A stretch of DNA of 64,000 nt, from assembly GCF_003688405.1 (NCBI RefSeq), contig NZ_REFC01000011.1:434001-498000 (forward strand), in the 5' to 3' direction. Of the stretch, positions 25,397-35,034 are shown piece after piece; the stretch's first letter is position 1, and each line of letters begins with the position of its first letter. The translations under genes and the position numbers were made by a program. Below the pieces are notes generated by a model. That model was given only the letters and a program-made list of their open reading frames with translations. It was not told the origin of the DNA and made no database searches. This DNA comes from Ulvibacter antarcticus (GTDB lineage Bacteria; Bacteroidota; Bacteroidia; Flavobacteriales; Flavobacteriaceae).

Positions 25397-27562
25397 TTAT
25401 TCTTTAATATCGTCATTTACTTTTTCTGGTAATACGTTGTATCCCATATTGTATAGCGTGAATCCGAAAATATCTGCATACTGCTCAATAGTCTTACTAA
25501 CAGGCGTTCCAGCACCATGACCTGCATCAGTTTCTATGCGAATTAGTGTTGGATTGTTACCGGATTGATGCGCTTGTAATTCTGCGGCAAATTTAAAACT
25601 ATGTGCCGGCACTACTCTGTCATCATGATCGGCTGTGGTAATAAGTGTTGCGGGATATTCTACTCCGTCTTTTATGTTATGAAGTGGAGAATATGCTTTA
25701 AGGTATTCGAACATTTCTTTATTGTCTTCGGAAGTACCAAAGTCGTATGCCCATCCGGCACCTGCTGTAAATGTATGGTAACGTAGCATGTCTAAAACTC
25801 CAACCGCGGGTAAAGCTACCTTCATAAGATCGGGTCGCTGTGTCATGGTAGCTCCCACCAAAAGTCCTCCATTAGAACCCCCACGAATCGCAAGAAAATC
25901 GCTGGATGTATATTTATTCGCTATCAGATATTCGGCTGCTGCGATAAAATCATCGAAAACATTTTGCTTTTGCATTTTAGTTCCGGCCTTATGCCATTCC
26001 TTCCCATATTCACCACCACCTCTAAGATTGGGTACAGCTAAAACTCCTCCTTGTTCCATCCAAACAGCATTAGCGATATTAAAGCTAGGTGTGATACTAA
26101 TATTAAATCCGCCATAACCATAAAGGATTGTCGGATTCTTTCCGTTCATTTTTAACCCTTTCTTATAGGTGATTAGCATTGGCACCTTAGTGCCATCTTT
26201 GGAAGCATAGAATATTTGTTTGCTTTCGTAATTTTCAGGATTGAAGTCGATCTCCGGTTTACTGTAAACTTCAGAAGTACCTTTTTCGATATTGTATTTA
26301 TAGATACTTCCAGGTACGACATAATTTGTAAAAGAGTAATAGAGTTCTTTTTCTTCTATTTTAGCACCAAAACCACCTACACTTCCTACGCCCGGTAATT
26401 CAACTTCACGAATCAATTTTCCATTATAATCATATTGCATCACTTTGGAAACTGCATCGACCATATATTCGGCAATGAAGTATCCTCCTGCGGTATTTGG
26501 TGAAAGGACATTTTTAGTTTCCGGTATTAAATCGACCCAGTTTTCAGGTCCCGGATTTGCAGCGTCCACGGTTACGATCTTTTTGTTGGGAGCATTCCTA
26601 TTTGTAACGATATACAGTTTACTACCTACATTTTCAATAATATAAGAGTCGTAATCTGTGTTGTCCAAAATGGTAACAAACTTACTAGAAGGTTTGCTGA
26701 GGTCCTTGAGGAAAAGTTTATTTCCTGAAGTAGAAGTACTAGCTGTCACTTGAAGGTAGCGATTATCTTCACTAACACTTCCCCCAACATATCTGTGCTT
26801 TTCTGAAGCAATACCCCCAAAAACAAGTTGATCGTTTTTTTGTGACGTTCCTAATTTGTGGTAGTACAGTTTATGCTGATCGGTCTTGGCCGATAACTCA
26901 CTTCCTTTGGGTTTGTCATAACTGGAATAATAGAATCCATCGTTTGCTTTCCATGCGAGTCCGCTAAATTTAATATCGATTAGTGTATCTTCTATGATTT
27001 CTTTAGTTTCGGCGTTCATTACTAGAATTTTTCTCCAGTCGCTTCCTCCTTCAGAAATACTGTAGGCAGAGACTTTACCGTCTTCAGAAAAACTTAAGTT
27101 TCCTAAAGAAATTGTGCCTTCTTCGTTAAATGTATTCGGATCTAGAAATACTTCGGCGGTATCGGGATCTTCTGCCGTTTTATAGCGATAAACAACATAT
27201 TGATTTTGGAGCCCATCGTTTTTAAAGAAATAGGTATAATCACCTTCTTTAAAGGGTGCTCCTATTTTTTCATAATTCCATAATGATGAAAGTCGCTTTT
27301 TTAGTTCCTTACGAAAAGGAATCTTATCGAGATAATCGAAAGTTACTTTGTTTTCGGCCTCTACCCATTGAGAGGTTTCTTCGCTTCGGTCGTCTTCCAA
27401 CCAACGGTAAGGATCCTTTACTTCGACACCAAAATAGGTATCTACTGTATCTACTTTTTTAGTTTCATTATAATTCACAATAATTCGGTCGCTTTTTGTA
27501 GTATCGTTTTTACAGCCTATAAAAATCACTGAAAGTAAAATAGCTAAAGATAATTTTTTCAT
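25397..27562 (-). CDS. prolyl oligopeptidase (S9A), lipoprotein form
   Basis: 721 residues. Lipobox 'LSVIFIGC' followed by KNDTTKSD, so it is lipid-anchored in the envelope, unlike cytosolic homologues. '[14 protein letters not shown]' is the conserved start of the family, residues about 60-430 form the beta-propeller, and the C-terminal hydrolase has nucleophile Ser in '[14 protein letters not shown]', Asp in '[14 protein letters not shown]' and His in '[11 protein letters not shown]'. It cleaves short peptides after proline. Monocistronic, with a strong terminator behind it. Confidence 0.95.
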   Translation of the reverse strand: MKKLSLAILLSVIFIGCKNDTTKSDRIIVNYNETKKVDTVDTYFGVEVKDPYRWLEDDRSEETSQWVEAENKVTFDYLDKIPFRKELKKRLSSLWNYEKIGAPFKEGDYTYFFKNDGLQNQYVVYRYKTAEDPDTAEVFLDPNTFNEEGTISLGNLSFSEDGKVSAYSISEGGSDWRKILVMNAETKEIIEDTLIDIKFSGLAWKANDGFYYSSYDKPKGSELSAKTDQHKLYYHKLGTSQKNDQLVFGGIASEKHRYVGGSVSEDNRYLQVTASTSTSGNKLFLKDLSKPSSKFVTILDNTDYDSYIIENVGSKLYIVTNRNAPNKKIVTVDAANPGPENWVDLIPETKNVLSPNTAGGYFIAEYMVDAVSKVMQYDYNGKLIREVELPGVGSVGGFGAKIEEKELYYSFTNYVVPGSIYKYNIEKGTSEVYSKPEIDFNPENYESKQIFYASKDGTKVPMLITYKKGLKMNGKNPTILYGYGGFNISITPSFNIANAVWMEQGGVLAVPNLRGGGEYGKEWHKAGTKMQKQNVFDDFIAAAEYLIANKYTSSDFLAIRGGSNGGLLVGATMTQRPDLMKVALPAVGVLDMLRYHTFTAGAGWAYDFGTSEDNKEMFEYLKAYSPLHNIKDGVEYPATLITTADHDDRVVPAHSFKFAAELQAHQSGNNPTLIRIETDAGHGAGTPVSKTIEQYADIFGFTLYNMGYNVLPEKVNDDIKE

Positions 27563-27722
27563 TATTTAAATATTTACGATTGTAAAAGTAGTAAAAACTA
27601 CCCTTTCAAAGTGTTATAAGATTTTGCTAAAATGAATCTATACAAAATCACACCATTAATAAAGAGTTTAAAGGTGTAGGTCAAAATTATTGTTTGAAAC
27701 TATTATCTAGTTCCCGAAGCCA

Positions 27723-28103
27723 TTAGTGGAAAAGTGGTCGATACACTTTCCAATGCTTATAAATTAAGACGACGTTGATAATGGCAATCACAAGTGCTCC
27801 ACCAATTCCCGGGAGGTCCAGAAAAACATGGAACAGGAGAATATTTACCGAGATTGGCGCTAAAAGCAAAAGTGCGAACGGCACTGCTTTGTTGAATAAC
27901 AATAGTAGTCCAATAATTATTTCCAATGCTCCCACAATTGGTAAAACATACCCTGTCGCTTGAAGCGATGACATAAAATCTGCTGCGTTTTCCGGCAATT
28001 GCGGCATAGTCATAAAGCTAAACTCTATAAATTTATTTAGGCCGAAAAAAAGTAATCCCAACGCAAGAAGAATGCGTAGGATCTTAGTAAAGGATGAATT
28101 CAT
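27723..28103 (-). CDS. DoxX-like small membrane protein (first of a tandem pair)
   Basis: 126 residues, four membrane helices. 'RILLALGLLFFGLNKFIEF' and 'EIIIGLLLLFNKAVPFALLLLAPISVNILLFH' match the DoxX/DUF4126-like pattern. About half of the residues align with the neighbour at 28205, including 'PFALLLL-PISVNI-LFH-FL', so the pair arose by tandem duplication. Members are linked to thiol or quinone-related stress, but function here is unknown. 101 bp separate the two genes. Confidence 0.75.
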   Translation of the reverse strand: MNSSFTKILRILLALGLLFFGLNKFIEFSFMTMPQLPENAADFMSSLQATGYVLPIVGALEIIIGLLLLFNKAVPFALLLLAPISVNILLFHVFLDLPGIGGALVIAIINVVLIYKHWKVYRPLFH

Positions 28104-28204
28104 ATGAATGGCTTTTAAGTGTTATGTCTTACAATATACTTAAAAAAACAAAAATCGCCTTCAATTATTTGAAAACGAGTTTTGTAAGCGTAAAGAATAT
28201 TTAT

Positions 28205-28603
28205 TCAGGTGAAAATAGATCTGTAGGAGTCCCAATTCTTGTAAATCATATACGTATTTAAAATTGCTACCAAAAGAGCGGGACCAATATTAGGAATGTT
28301 TAGAAAAGCATGAAACAACACTATATTGACGGAGATAGGAACTAGCAGCAATAAAGCAAATGGAACCCATTTTTTTAGGATTAGAAGTAATCCTGCTACC
28401 GTTTCTGTTATACCCACAAGTCCCATTAAATAGCCTTTGTTAATGCTCTCAGACCAGGAATATCGCATGGAGTTAAATAAGTACTCAGCTTGTGGATACC
28501 CGGAAAAATCGAAATCGGGTAAAATCCAGAAGAATTTGTTAAGACCAAAAATTAATAACATAAGGCCTAATCCAATTCGAAGGATTGTATGGAAGATTTT
28601 CAT
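28205..28603 (-). CDS. DoxX-like small membrane protein (second of a tandem pair)
   Basis: 132 residues, four membrane helices: 'MKIFHTILRIGLGLMLLIFG', 'GITETVAGLLLILKKWVPFA' and 'LLVPISVNIVLFHAFLNIPN' among them. It shares 'LR-GL-L-LL-FGLNKF' and 'WVPFALLLLVPISVNIVLFH' with the neighbour at 27723. It lies downstream of asd on the same strand (69 bp) and could be read from the asd promoter. Confidence 0.75.
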   Translation of the reverse strand: MKIFHTILRIGLGLMLLIFGLNKFFWILPDFDFSGYPQAEYLFNSMRYSWSESINKGYLMGLVGITETVAGLLLILKKWVPFALLLLVPISVNIVLFHAFLNIPNIGPALLVAILNTYMIYKNWDSYRSIFT

Positions 28604-28672
28604 ATAAGTATTTTTATGGTTGCTTGGATTTAGACGAGCACTATAAGAAACACTTACAAATGATTTTAGTAG

Positions 28673-29662
28673 TTATACTAGTTTGTGCTTTACCAGATAT
28701 TCGGCAATCTGAACAGCATTAGTTGCAGCTCCCTTGCGTAAGTTGTCACTCACAATCCACATATTTAATGTATTTGGTTGTGTTTCATCGCGACGGATCC
28801 GGCCTACAAAAACATCATCCTTGTCGTGAGCATATATTGGCATAGGATAGGTATTGGTGTCAGGATTATCCTGCACAGTGATTCCCGGTGATTCATGAAG
28901 TATTCTTCGAACCTCACCTAGATCAAAATCATTTAAAAACTCAACGTTTACGGCTTCGCTGTGACCTCCGGCTGTAGGAATTCGCACTGCGGTTGCAGAA
29001 ACAGAAAAGGTCCGGTCATCTAGAATTTTCTGTGGCTCACGTGCTAATTTCATTTCTTCCTTAGTATACCCATTGGCTTCAAATACATCGCAATGAGGAA
29101 TGGCATTTCTGTGAATCGGATAAGGATACGCCATTTCGCCTCCAATTCCGGCCATTTCATTTTCCATTTGTCGCACTGCTTTAACGCCAGTACCGGAAAC
29201 CGACTGATAAGTTGAAACTACCACACGCTTCATTTTATATTTTTTATGAAGTGGTGCAAGCGCCAATACCAATTGAATCGTGGAACAATTAGGATTCGCT
29301 ATGATTTTATCGTTTTTTGTGAGAAGGTGTGCATTTATTTCAGGGACAACTAACTTTTTGGTCGGGTCCATTCTCCATGCAGAGGAATTATCTATCACTG
29401 TGGTACCAGCTTCGGCAAATTTTGGCGCCCAACTTATAGAAGTGTCGCCGCCAGCAGAAAAAATCGCAATTTCGGGCTTAGCCTCGATTGCCTGTTGCAT
29501 GCTTATAACTTTATAATTTTTACCTTTAAAACTCAATTCTTTACCAATTGATGCTTCAGAGGCGACTAAAAGGAGATCAGTTACAGGAAAATTACGTTCC
29601 TCCAGAATTTTTAACATGACTGCACCAACCATACCGGTGGCTCCAACAACTGCTATTTTCAT
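28673..29662 (-). CDS. asd: aspartate-semialdehyde dehydrogenase
   Basis: 329 residues from the ATG at 29662; a TTG two codons upstream is open but less likely. 'MKIAVVGATGMVGAVMLKIL' is the NADP-binding start, 'IANPNCSTIQLVLAL' holds the catalytic Cys126, and 'IPTAGGHSEAVNVEF' the catalytic His. It reduces aspartyl phosphate to the semialdehyde that leads to lysine/diaminopimelate, threonine and methionine. It has its own promoter element 19 bp ahead of the ATG. Confidence 0.96.
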   Translation of the reverse strand: MKIAVVGATGMVGAVMLKILEERNFPVTDLLLVASEASIGKELSFKGKNYKVISMQQAIEAKPEIAIFSAGGDTSISWAPKFAEAGTTVIDNSSAWRMDPTKKLVVPEINAHLLTKNDKIIANPNCSTIQLVLALAPLHKKYKMKRVVVSTYQSVSGTGVKAVRQMENEMAGIGGEMAYPYPIHRNAIPHCDVFEANGYTKEEMKLAREPQKILDDRTFSVSATAVRIPTAGGHSEAVNVEFLNDFDLGEVRRILHESPGITVQDNPDTNTYPMPIYAHDKDDVFVGRIRRDETQPNTLNMWIVSDNLRKGAATNAVQIAEYLVKHKLV

Positions 29663-29681
29663 AATCAAACGAATAAAGCCT

Positions 29682-29689
29682 CAAAAGTA
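29682..29689 (-). promoter_or_regulatory. asd promoter -7 element
   Basis: TACTTTTG (TAnnTTTG) on the minus strand, 19 bp upstream of the asd ATG. No clear -33 TTTG was found. Confidence 0.5.
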
Positions 29690-29730
29690 GTAGATACTTT
29701 ATGATTATTTCAGAATAAAAGCATAAAAAT

Positions 29731-29760
29731 AACCCTCATCACTTTTTGGTGATGAGGGTT
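29731..29760 (-). terminator. rho-independent terminator after mscL
   Basis: 12-bp perfect stem AACCCTCATCAC/GTGATGAGGGTT around a 6-nt loop, followed on the minus strand by ATTTTTATG. It lies 88 bp beyond the mscL stop and just before the asd promoter. Confidence 0.85.
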
Positions 29761-29848
29761 TATTAGAATTAGTAGTGTAGCGGTTAGCTATCATCTTTTC
29801 CCTTATGTGGGTAAGTTGTCAAAGATGAAGTTGAAATCTAATCAATAC

Positions 29849-30259
29849 TTATTTTTTTCTTAATGCGTCTCGAATTTCAATAAGCAATTCTTCCTGTGTT
29901 GGTCCAGCAGGAGCTGCAGGAGCTACTACTTTAGGCTTTTTTGCTTTGTTGTAAGCTTTTACAATCATAAACAAAACAAAACCTACAATCACTAAATTAA
30001 TTATTGCATTTACCCATTTACCATACATCACGGCATTTTCAGGTTTGGCTACAACTCCGTCTGCACCAACAACGGCTTCGTCTAAAACGACTTTCATATC
30101 GGCAAAATCAACGCCACCTGAGAAATGACCAACTACTGGCATCATGATGTCCGTTACAAAACCATTGACAACTAGGCCAACTGCACCGGCGAGGATAACG
30201 GCAATTGCCAAATCAATGACATTACCGGTCATAATAAAATCTTTAAATTCTTTTAACAT
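29849..30259 (-). CDS. mscL: large-conductance mechanosensitive channel
   Basis: 136 residues. 'MLKEFKDFIMTGNVIDLAIAVILAGAVG' is the conserved N-terminal amphipathic helix and pore-lining TM1; 'VGFVLFMIVKAYNKAKK' is TM2; the C-terminal helix ends 'EELLIEIRDALRKK'. It opens a wide pore under hypo-osmotic shock. The periplasmic loop is slightly long (residues about 50-72). Monocistronic, with a terminator downstream. Confidence 0.95.
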   Translation of the reverse strand: MLKEFKDFIMTGNVIDLAIAVILAGAVGLVVNGFVTDIMMPVVGHFSGGVDFADMKVVLDEAVVGADGVVAKPENAVMYGKWVNAIINLVIVGFVLFMIVKAYNKAKKPKVVAPAAPAGPTQEELLIEIRDALRKK

Positions 30260-30341
30260 GTTAATTATGGTTTAGGTGTTAATACCCCCCTAAAATAAGC
30301 AAAAAGAAAATCTGTTAACATAAGTATAAGAATTTTCCTAT

Positions 30342-31451
30342 TTATTTTCGACAAATAACTCTTTTTACACGTTGAGAGACTGCGGTAATAAGCTCGTAAC
30401 TAATAGAATTTATTGCATTGGCAAGAGATTCGGCAGTAGGATTTTTCCCAAATACAATGACTTCATCACCTTCCTTACAATCAATGTCACTCACATCGAC
30501 CATAATCATATCCATACAAACATTGCCGGCAATAGGAGCCTTTTTTCCATGAATTGTCACCCAACCATTTCCATTTCCATAGGCGCGACTTAGTCCGTCC
30601 GCATGGCCAATTGGTAAGGTCGCGGTTTTCATAATTTTATTAGCTTTTAGACCACGATTATAGCCAACGCTTTCTCCTTTGTTTATCTCGTGTATTTGAG
30701 AAATCACTGTTTTTAATGTAGTTACAGGTGTAAGATGTTTATTCTGCTCGGGATCATTTCCAAAGCCATAAAGGCCTATTCCGGTGCGGATCATATCGAG
30801 TTGTGCTTCTGGATAATTTAAAACACCCGACGTGTTCACTACATGGAGCATAATAGGATTATTTATTTTTTTCTTGAGTTCTTCTGAAATGCTTCGGAAG
30901 GACTTCAATTGTTCTCTTGTAAATTCTTCTTCTGAAGCATCCTCACTGGCGGCAAGGTGAGAAAAAGCTGACTTCACCCGAATCGCTTCAGTCTTTGAAA
31001 TAGTTTCAGAAATGAAGGAAATTTCATTCTTTCTGAAGCCCAACCGATTTAACCCTGTATTAAACTTTAAATGAACGGGATAGTCTTTTTGCTTCCTTTT
31101 TTCAGAAAAAGAAATAAAATCTGTCAGCATTTTTTGAGAGTAGATACTAGGTTCCAGGCAGCGGTCGATAATAACATCAAAATTTGCGGGTAGCGGGTGT
31201 AATACTAAAATGGGAGTTTCAATACCTGCAATTCTCAGCACTTCCCCTTCCGAAGCATAAGCCACAGCAAAATAATCTACTCCAAGCGAAACAAGTTCTT
31301 TCGCGACTGCGACTGCGTCACTACCATATCCGTATGCTTTTACCACGGCCATGATTTTGGTTTCTGGCTTTAATCCGGCAGTTATAAAATTGTAATTATT
31401 TGCCAGAGCGTTTAGGTCAATTTCAAGCGTAGTTTCGGTAGCTATTGGCAT
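30342..31451 (-). CDS. alr: alanine racemase
   Basis: 369 residues. PLP lysine K38 in 'IMAVVKAYGYGSDA', PLP phosphate-binding 'IRTGIGLYGF', and the catalytic tyrosine in 'GESVGYNRG'. The barrel is followed by the C-terminal beta domain with 'GNVCMDMIMVDVSDI', a conserved active-site loop. It makes D-alanine for peptidoglycan. It starts 3 bp after the tdk stop, so they form one transcript, with tdk first. Confidence 0.96.
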   Translation of the reverse strand: MPIATETTLEIDLNALANNYNFITAGLKPETKIMAVVKAYGYGSDAVAVAKELVSLGVDYFAVAYASEGEVLRIAGIETPILVLHPLPANFDVIIDRCLEPSIYSQKMLTDFISFSEKRKQKDYPVHLKFNTGLNRLGFRKNEISFISETISKTEAIRVKSAFSHLAASEDASEEEFTREQLKSFRSISEELKKKINNPIMLHVVNTSGVLNYPEAQLDMIRTGIGLYGFGNDPEQNKHLTPVTTLKTVISQIHEINKGESVGYNRGLKANKIMKTATLPIGHADGLSRAYGNGNGWVTIHGKKAPIAGNVCMDMIMVDVSDIDCKEGDEVIVFGKNPTAESLANAINSISYELITAVSQRVKRVICRK

Positions 31452-31454
31452 TTG

Positions 31455-32093
31455 TTATGCTTCTTTTTTGGTAGGAAATTCTTGAGGGTCTTTTACTTCA
31501 ATCTTGCTTATTTTTTCCCGAAGCATGGCTTTGTAATATGCAGCTCTACTTAAAGGTTCGTAGTCTTCGGTTTCACCCAACAATACTAAATTATCACTTT
31601 TTGCTTTTCGGTAACTGTAATTGGCAAGATTTCCCGTTCGTGTACAAACGGCATGTACTTTAGTAACATATTCGGCAGTAGCCATAAGCGCAGGCATGGG
31701 GCCAAAAGGATTTCCTTTATAATCCATATCTAATCCGGCCACGATTACTCGAACGCCCCGATTAGCAAGATCGTTACACACTTTTATAATCTCCTCATCA
31801 AAGAATTGTGCTTCGTCGATTCCTACCACGTCGCAGTTATCTGCCAGAATAGGAATGTTTGCCGCTGCAGGCACAGGAGTTGACCGTATTTCATTACTAT
31901 CGTGAGAAACAACATGTTCATCGTCGTAGCGAATGTCGATAGCAGGTTTAAATATTTCGACTTTCTGTTTGGCGAATTGGGCGCGTTTTAAACGTCTTAT
32001 TAATTCTTCCGTTTTACCCGAGAACATAGAGCCGCAGATCACTTCGATCCAGCCAAATTGCTCTTTCTGATTTACAGTATTTTCGAGAAACAT
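31455..32093 (-). CDS. tdk: thymidine kinase
   Basis: 212 residues, type II TK. Walker A '[15 protein letters not shown]', Walker B-like '[14 protein letters not shown]' with the catalytic Glu, and lasso/thymidine loop '[20 protein letters not shown]'. One of the two zinc CxxC pairs is missing (only one Cys in 'AVCTRTG'), as in some Bacteroidota TKs. It salvages thymidine to dTMP. First gene of the tdk-alr unit. Confidence 0.94.
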   Translation of the reverse strand: MFLENTVNQKEQFGWIEVICGSMFSGKTEELIRRLKRAQFAKQKVEIFKPAIDIRYDDEHVVSHDSNEIRSTPVPAAANIPILADNCDVVGIDEAQFFDEEIIKVCNDLANRGVRVIVAGLDMDYKGNPFGPMPALMATAEYVTKVHAVCTRTGNLANYSYRKAKSDNLVLLGETEDYEPLSRAAYYKAMLREKISKIEVKDPQEFPTKKEA

Positions 32094-32371
32094 AGGTAAA
32101 AATAAATTGAAAATTGCTACACTTTAATTCGAATCCGGCAATGCTTCTTTTAGGAGCAAATCAGGATAATCGCCAATAAGTCTGCTGCCAACACAAGAAA
32201 ACAAAAATAGTTGACGTTTACATAAAGGATGCGTAAATTTATAAAAACAAAACAGAGTATACGCGAATAATTTTAAAAGTTGTATTTCACTTAAAATCTT
32301 ATCAAAGTTGTGAAGCCTTTTGGAAGCTAAATTTGCCCTTTAATTCTCTAAAAACGATTTAAAATCACCCC

Positions 32372-33163
32372 ATGAAAAAGAAGATAAAGTCCCAGATAAT
32401 CGCTTTGGCGAATGAATTAATCAACAAAGAAAATTCGTTGGATGTTGTCGATATGAAGCAAAGAGTAGGTAAACTTTATGAAAAATTGTCGATTCTTGAA
32501 TATCTGGAAAAGCAATTGAAAGATGGATCAGAAGATGAAAAATCTAAATCTCTGGATTCTAAAAGCTTTAGGGAAGAAAACTGGTTTACCGAACCAGAAC
32601 AGCTACCACAATCTGAACATAAGGATGATTTGGTAGAACCCTTGATGGAAAAGATTAAAGACATCGTAGCACAAATGCCTCAGGAGTCGCAACAGGTAGA
32701 TTCGATGATTCAAGAGGTAATTTCAAAAAGTAATCATAGCAGAAATGATCTGGAAGAATTTGCCTCCAGATATCAGCAAACGCCTACTTTCGAGCGAAAA
32801 GAACCTGCGAAAGGCGTTGATGTAGCTGAGAAAAATGTTTCTGAATTATTTCCGAAGGACAAAAACACAAAACACTCTCCAACTTCGGTAGATTCGGTTT
32901 CTATAAAACCAAAATCAATCAACGATAGTATTCATAAGGGATTAAGCATTGGACTTAACGACCGTCTGGCATTTATAAAACATTTATTCGATGATAAATC
33001 TGAGGATTATACCCGGGTATTATCGCAGGTAAGCACAATGAAAACATACGAAGAAGCTGCTACTTTTATTAAAGGACGCGTAAAACCCGATTATAATTAC
33101 TGGCTTGAGAAAGACGAGTACAGTGAGCGGTTTATGGCGATTGTTGAAAAAAGTTTTAACTAG
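32372..33163 (+). CDS. conserved Bacteroidota hypothetical protein
   Basis: 263 residues, cytosolic, no signal peptide. N-terminal helix with 'VGKLYEKLSILEYLEKQL', a long charged and probably disordered middle (residues about 50-175), and a well-ordered C-terminal block 'LSIGLNDRLAFIKHLFD' to 'GRVKPDYNYWLEKDEYSERF', which is the part I associate with other Flavobacteria. No named family is recognised. The neighbours downstream on the same strand are a DoxX-like protein and rsmI, without an obvious link. Possibly a helical interaction adaptor; this is inference from its composition. Confidence 0.7.
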   Translation: MKKKIKSQIIALANELINKENSLDVVDMKQRVGKLYEKLSILEYLEKQLKDGSEDEKSKSLDSKSFREENWFTEPEQLPQSEHKDDLVEPLMEKIKDIVAQMPQESQQVDSMIQEVISKSNHSRNDLEEFASRYQQTPTFERKEPAKGVDVAEKNVSELFPKDKNTKHSPTSVDSVSIKPKSINDSIHKGLSIGLNDRLAFIKHLFDDKSEDYTRVLSQVSTMKTYEEAATFIKGRVKPDYNYWLEKDEYSERFMAIVEKSFN

Positions 33164-33231
33164 AACTTCCAACCTATTCTAAACTTAGTAGCGAAGATCT
33201 TCAGAATCTATTAATACTAACCGAACCATCT

Positions 33232-33588
33232 ATGAAAGCACAAAAAATAGTGTATTGGATCGCTACCTTTTTGTTATCGGCCTTGTTTTTATATTCTGCC
33301 GTTATGTATTTAAAAGACACAGCGGTAATTGAAGGCTACTATCAGGATTACCAATATCCTACTCATCTGGTTATTCCAATGGCGGTTGCAAAAATTCTTG
33401 CCGTGATCATGATCTTATGGCGCAGCAGTAAATGGCTTACCGAATGGGCTTACGCAGGCTTATTTTTTGATATGGCTCTGGCTTCACTCGCGCATTTTTA
33501 TGCAAACGATTCTGAAATGACTTTGCCACTTCTTGGAATTATAGTATTATTAATTTCTTATTTCTTCGGAAAAGTAGTTCGAGAATAA
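33232..33588 (+). CDS. DoxX-like membrane protein
   Basis: 118 residues, four membrane helices: 'IVYWIATFLLSALFLYSAVMY', 'LVIPMAVAKILAVIMILW', 'WAYAGLFFDMALASLAHFYA' and 'LLGIIVLLISYFFGKVV'. The pattern fits the DoxX_2 family and is distinct from the tandem pair at 27.7-28.6 kb. It ends 2 bp before the rsmI start, so the two are one transcript. Role unknown. Confidence 0.75.
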   Translation: MKAQKIVYWIATFLLSALFLYSAVMYLKDTAVIEGYYQDYQYPTHLVIPMAVAKILAVIMILWRSSKWLTEWAYAGLFFDMALASLAHFYANDSEMTLPLLGIIVLLISYFFGKVVRE

Positions 33589-33590
33589 CC

Positions 33591-34262
33591 ATGGGAAAAT
33601 TATATCTGGTACCAACACCAATCGGAAATTTAAAAGATATTACCCTTCGAGCAATTGAAGTATTGCAGGAGGTAGATCTTATTTTGGCAGAAGACACTAG
33701 AACCAGCGCCAAACTTCTGAAGCATTTCGAAATCACTACGCATATGCATTCTCACCATATGCACAATGAGCATAAAACCACAAAAGGCATTGTAGATCGA
33801 ATGCAAGCAGGTGAAAATATTGCCTTAATCAGTGATGCAGGGACTCCAGCCATCAGTGACCCCGGATTTTTACTCACCAGAGCCTGTGTAGAAGCAGGAA
33901 TCGAAGTTGATTGTTTACCTGGAGCTACAGCATTTGTACCGGCCTTAGTGAATAGTGGATTACCTAACGATAAGTTTGTTTTTGAAGGCTTCCTTCCGGT
34001 AAAAAAAGGTCGACAAACCCGCCTTAAAGTCTTAGCAGAAGAAACCCGTACCATTATCTTTTATGAATCTCCACATAAATTATTGAAAACTCTTGCCCAA
34101 TTAGTAGAATACTTTGGAGAAGATCGTAGTATTTCAGTTTCCAGAGAGCTCTCAAAATTACACGAAGAAACCATTCGAGGCACAGCAGCAGAGGTTTTAA
34201 AACACTTCGAAGAAAAACCTCCTAAAGGAGAAATAGTGATCGTGGTAGGAGGGAAGAAGTAA
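33591..34262 (+). CDS. rsmI: 16S rRNA (cytidine(1402)-2'-O)-methyltransferase
   Basis: 223 residues, a short RsmI (about 230-290 is usual, with the C-terminal domain reduced). 'LYLVPTPIGNLKDITLRAIEVL' and 'EDTRTSAKLLKHF' form the first part of the tetrapyrrole-methylase-like fold; 'LISDAGTPAISDPGF' and 'CLPGATAFVPALVNSGLP' bind SAM; 'FIFEGFLP'-type and 'IFYESPHKL' follow. It 2'-O-methylates C1402 near the ribosomal P site. Confidence 0.95.
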   Translation: MGKLYLVPTPIGNLKDITLRAIEVLQEVDLILAEDTRTSAKLLKHFEITTHMHSHHMHNEHKTTKGIVDRMQAGENIALISDAGTPAISDPGFLLTRACVEAGIEVDCLPGATAFVPALVNSGLPNDKFVFEGFLPVKKGRQTRLKVLAEETRTIIFYESPHKLLKTLAQLVEYFGEDRSISVSRELSKLHEETIRGTAAEVLKHFEEKPPKGEIVIVVGGKK

Positions 34263-34310
34263 GTTTCTTTAAAGTTATATCTTTATGACGCTAAAAGAGA
34301 ATCTTAGCCA

Positions 34311-34883
34311 ATGCAAACTTTACTTAAAAATATTCGGGCATGTGAAATATGCAAAGCACATTTACCATTAGGACCACGACCAATTGTAGCAGCTCATCCC
34401 GATTCGCGGATTGTAATTATTGGGCAGGCACCGGGGACTAAAGTTCATAAAACTGGTGTTCCTTGGGATGACCCAAGTGGAAAACAACTTCGGAAATGGT
34501 TGGATGTTACCGACGAGCAGTTTTATAATGCTTCCAAAATAGCGCTTGTACCTATGGGATTCTGCTATCCAGGAAAAGGAAAAAGTGGAGATCTACCTCC
34601 CAGACCCGAATGTGCGCCTCAATGGCACGATCAGTTACTTCAGAAGATGCCCAATTTAGAACTTATCATTCTAATAGGGATGTATGCCCAAAAATATTAT
34701 CTGAAAGAAAAAACTCAGAAAACACTGACCTTAACGGTTGAAAACTACCAAGAATACCTTCCGAAGTACTTTCCATTGCCACACCCTTCACCAAGAAATC
34801 GTTTTTGGCTCTCTAAAAACCCGTGGTTTGAAAAGAAAGTTATCCCAGTACTTCAGAAAAAGGTAAAAGAATTACTTACTTAG
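34311..34883 (+). CDS. uracil-DNA glycosylase family protein (Fe-S type)
   Basis: 190 residues. UDG-superfamily motif 1 'IIGQAPGTKVHKTGVPWDDP' and motif 2 'PLPHPSPRNRFW'. Four cysteines (Cys11, Cys14, Cys85, Cys101) are arranged CxxC...C-x15-C, as in the [4Fe-4S] UDGs of families 4 and 5. The Asp/Asn that activates water in UNG is not obvious, so substrate preference is uncertain and a UdgX-like or SMUG-like role cannot be excluded. Probably removes uracil from DNA. It follows rsmI by 48 bp. An LRK at residues 60-62 is written with CGG in a CTTCGGAA octamer. Confidence 0.8.
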   Translation: MQTLLKNIRACEICKAHLPLGPRPIVAAHPDSRIVIIGQAPGTKVHKTGVPWDDPSGKQLRKWLDVTDEQFYNASKIALVPMGFCYPGKGKSGDLPPRPECAPQWHDQLLQKMPNLELIILIGMYAQKYYLKEKTQKTLTLTVENYQEYLPKYFPLPHPSPRNRFWLSKNPWFEKKVIPVLQKKVKELLT

Positions 34884-34904
34884 TTAATTACAAAAGCACA
34901 CATT

Positions 34905-34948
34905 TGACCACTGACCACTGACCACTGACCACTGACCACTGACCACTG
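34905..34948. repeat. 7-bp microsatellite (CTGACCA)n
   Basis: About 6.3 tandem copies of CTGACCA in the gap between the convergent UDG and carboxymuconolactone-decarboxylase-like genes. Such runs change length by slippage. It is not within a promoter or a reading frame, so no phase-variation role is evident. Confidence 0.9.
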
Positions 34949-35034
34949 CCTCTTCTCGATATTATTTTTAATTCCCTCTTGGTCATCAAAAATCACTCGA
35001 AGTGACAAAAGAAGTTTTATTTTTTGCCTACAGC

